64,000 bases of DNA from Photobacterium marinum. GTDB lineage: Bacteria; Pseudomonadota; Gammaproteobacteria; Enterobacterales; Vibrionaceae. Positions 62,594-64,000 of this stretch are shown here, piece by piece. The stretch's first letter is position 1; each line of letters opens with the position of its first letter. The stretch lies in contig NZ_AMZO01000006.1 in the NCBI RefSeq assembly GCF_000331515.1, positions 124,001 to 188,000 on the forward strand. The letters run 5' to 3'. A program made the translations under genes and the position numbers. The notes beneath the pieces are model-generated. The model made no database searches, was not told the DNA's origin, and was given only the letters and a program-made list of their open reading frames with translations.

Positions 62594-63601
62594 CTAGGCT
62601 TTAGCCAGAAATCGCTTGCGGTAATCTTTAGGAGGAAACCCGGTGAGCTTTTTAAATGCCCTTGAGAAATGGGCAATATCAGCATAACCCAGCTCAGAGG
62701 CAATATCGGTGAGTGAATATTGCCCGTTTTCCATTAACCGACAGGCCGTCGCCAGCATGATGTTGTCTCTGACATTTTTGAAACTGGTATTTTCCTCTGC
62801 CAGACGGCGTTGTAACGTACGGGCGCTGGTGTTCAGTATTTCGGCTGCCTGCTGTAAGGATAGCGACTGCCGGGAAAGGTACGGTGCCAGTGCTAAATAG
62901 ACAGTTTCAAGGAAGTTTAGCGCTTTGGGATCATCCTCTCGGGATACTTGAGATGTAAAACTGGCCGGAAGATGAAGCGGAAGTGCCATCAATTCGCTTG
63001 AAAGTTCGATCGCGGCCAAATTTCGGTTTGCGTACAGCACAGTTTTCGGGTTGTTCAGTATTTCGGCCAGCTTATCGGCTTTCTTTGACTGGATAGCAAT
63101 ACATGTTGGTTGCCAGTCTGTTTTACTGAGTAAGCGAATAAACTCAATCAGGAATAGAACAGCAAAGATTTCGGCCCATAAAAACTCTTCTGTGTCCTCT
63201 TTATCTTTAAACCGACAAAACCACGGCGTGTGGTTGAAGTACTCGATACTGATCGTCGCTGAAGGTGACTCATGACGGACGGCTGTTTTCATTTGCTCTA
63301 TTGCCTCTCCCAAGGTTTCGGGACTTCGGAGATGGCGGAGCATTTTCGGAATGAAGTATTCACGGTTGGCTGTACGCAGTAGATCGCCGTAATACTGGGG
63401 ATCGGCGCGCTCTGCCATCAGCGCCAGTAAATGTTTAACCGGTGTTTCAGGAAGAAACTCATGGCGGGTCCGCATAATATCCTCAGGCAGTCCGGCGGCT
63501 TTGAGGAGTGGATAGATATCAGCCTCAAAATGTTTGAGCATTTCGACTAATGTTGCTGCATGAGCCGTTTTGATTAACGGAACCAGTTGGCCTGGGGTCA
63601 T
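62594..63601 (-). CDS. AraC-family regulator with arabinose-binding-like N-terminal domain
   Basis: The 335-residue protein has an N-terminal domain of the Arabinose_bd type (PKMLRHLRSPETLGEAIEQM) and a C-terminal AraC helix-turn-helix pair: LSLQQAAEILNTSARTLQRR and YSLTDIASELGYADIAHFSR, then GFPPKDYRKR. GGAG precedes the ATG by about eight bases. Its target is unknown; the small membrane protein gene lies 80 bases upstream in the same orientation. Confidence 0.88.
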   Translation of the reverse strand: MTPGQLVPLIKTAHAATLVEMLKHFEADIYPLLKAAGLPEDIMRTRHEFLPETPVKHLLALMAERADPQYYGDLLRTANREYFIPKMLRHLRSPETLGEAIEQMKTAVRHESPSATISIEYFNHTPWFCRFKDKEDTEEFLWAEIFAVLFLIEFIRLLSKTDWQPTCIAIQSKKADKLAEILNNPKTVLYANRNLAAIELSSELMALPLHLPASFTSQVSREDDPKALNFLETVYLALAPYLSRQSLSLQQAAEILNTSARTLQRRLAEENTSFKNVRDNIMLATACRLMENGQYSLTDIASELGYADIAHFSRAFKKLTGFPPKDYRKRFLAKA

Positions 63602-63682
63602 TCCTTTACTCCGGAAATGGCTGGTATCAATAGTATACCTGTGTATCTGCTTGTTGCAGCTGCATCCCTGCAGCTACTGAAA

Positions 63683-63970
63683 TTATGCCTGAGTCGCCTG
63701 TCGGGATTTTTTAGGCGAACTGCGGAAAATACTGATGATAGCTTCTATCGTGTAGTAACCACATACAGCAGTAAAACTTAGGGCACTGAATTGCTCGCCC
63801 ATTGTTACAGATGCGCCAATAAGCTCAAACAGTTCTCCACCGAATTTCTTCACATAATCCAATGCCCATTTGTATACCAGGTAAAGCTTAGTCAGGGTGA
63901 TGAAAACCAGATAAGCCTTACCGTATGGAGTACACAGGAATTGCTTAATTTTGGCCCAGATCTTTTTCAT
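63683..63970 (-). CDS. Small membrane protein, 95 aa
   Basis: The 95-residue protein begins MKKIWAKIKQFLCTPYGKAYL and has two predicted helices (KAYLVFITLTKLYLVYKWAL and FTAVCGYYTIEAIISIF). Its C-terminus is basic (RSSPKKSRQAT). GAAG lies before the ATG. No family is recognised. The right edge of the window is 30 bases beyond its start, so its promoter is not included. Confidence 0.65.
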   Translation of the reverse strand: MKKIWAKIKQFLCTPYGKAYLVFITLTKLYLVYKWALDYVKKFGGELFELIGASVTMGEQFSALSFTAVCGYYTIEAIISIFRSSPKKSRQATQA

Positions 63971-64000
63971 TTCACTTCTCGCTTAATGTTGGTTTGCTTG

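Overview
This window is the origin region of the secondary chromosome (chromosome 2) of a member of the Vibrionaceae. The evidence is a contiguous block of parB2, parA2, an iteron-rich non-coding origin and the initiator gene rctB, surrounded by seven perfect copies of the 13-bp parS2 site TTTACANTGTAAA. RctB-type origins are known only from this family. The moderate GC content and gene set do not fix the genus. No rRNA, tRNA, CRISPR array, insertion sequence or phage was seen.

Layout. 1-7.1 kb: a small conserved protein, pdxH, a DctB/DctD-type two-component system and a LapD-like degenerate GGDEF/EAL receptor. 7.1-10.0 kb: a FapA/DUF342 protein, a candidate sigma-54-dependent small RNA gene and a hypothetical protein, bracketed by two pairs of parS2 sites. 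10.0-18.6 kb: ycdX, tmcA, parB2, parA2, ori2 and rctB. ori2 holds six iterons at exactly 23-bp spacing, five scattered iterons, one DnaA box and an AT-rich ATCA-repeat unwinding region. 18.7-26.7 kb: a patatin/beta-barrel secreted phospholipase, an RND efflux pair and a small periplasmic protein.

27.3-34.8 kb is the most unusual part. A class III adenylyl cyclase with a periplasmic sensor domain and an orphan periplasmic-binding lipoprotein face, on the other strand, a Tat-exported orphan binding protein and a CPA1 cation/proton antiporter with two cyclic-nucleotide-binding domains. No ABC permease or ATPase is present. The arrangement suggests a dedicated ligand-to-cAMP-to-ion-transport circuit.

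34.8-51.5 kb: lipoprotein and hypothetical genes, an arsR/permease divergon with two near-identical operators, a DHFR-like reductase, an apparently exported family II pyrophosphatase, a CatB-like acetyltransferase, rihA, a HAD phosphatase, lhgO, VOC and DUF4336 proteins, an AT-rich wbuC-like cupin, an RstAB-like two-component system, a glycine-zipper lipoprotein, and a metal-dependent cyclase divergent from a LysR regulator. 51.7-55.9 kb: a sugar ABC importer operon with a GH4 glycosidase. 56-64 kb: small membrane proteins, a PLP decarboxylase/amidohydrolase pair, a YbjX-like protein, queH, a GNAT acetyltransferase, an AraC regulator and a partly exposed terminal region. Gene starts were moved from the longest open frame where ribosome-binding sites, signal peptides or remembered family alignments favoured an internal start. 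All family assignments are by reading, without database searches.
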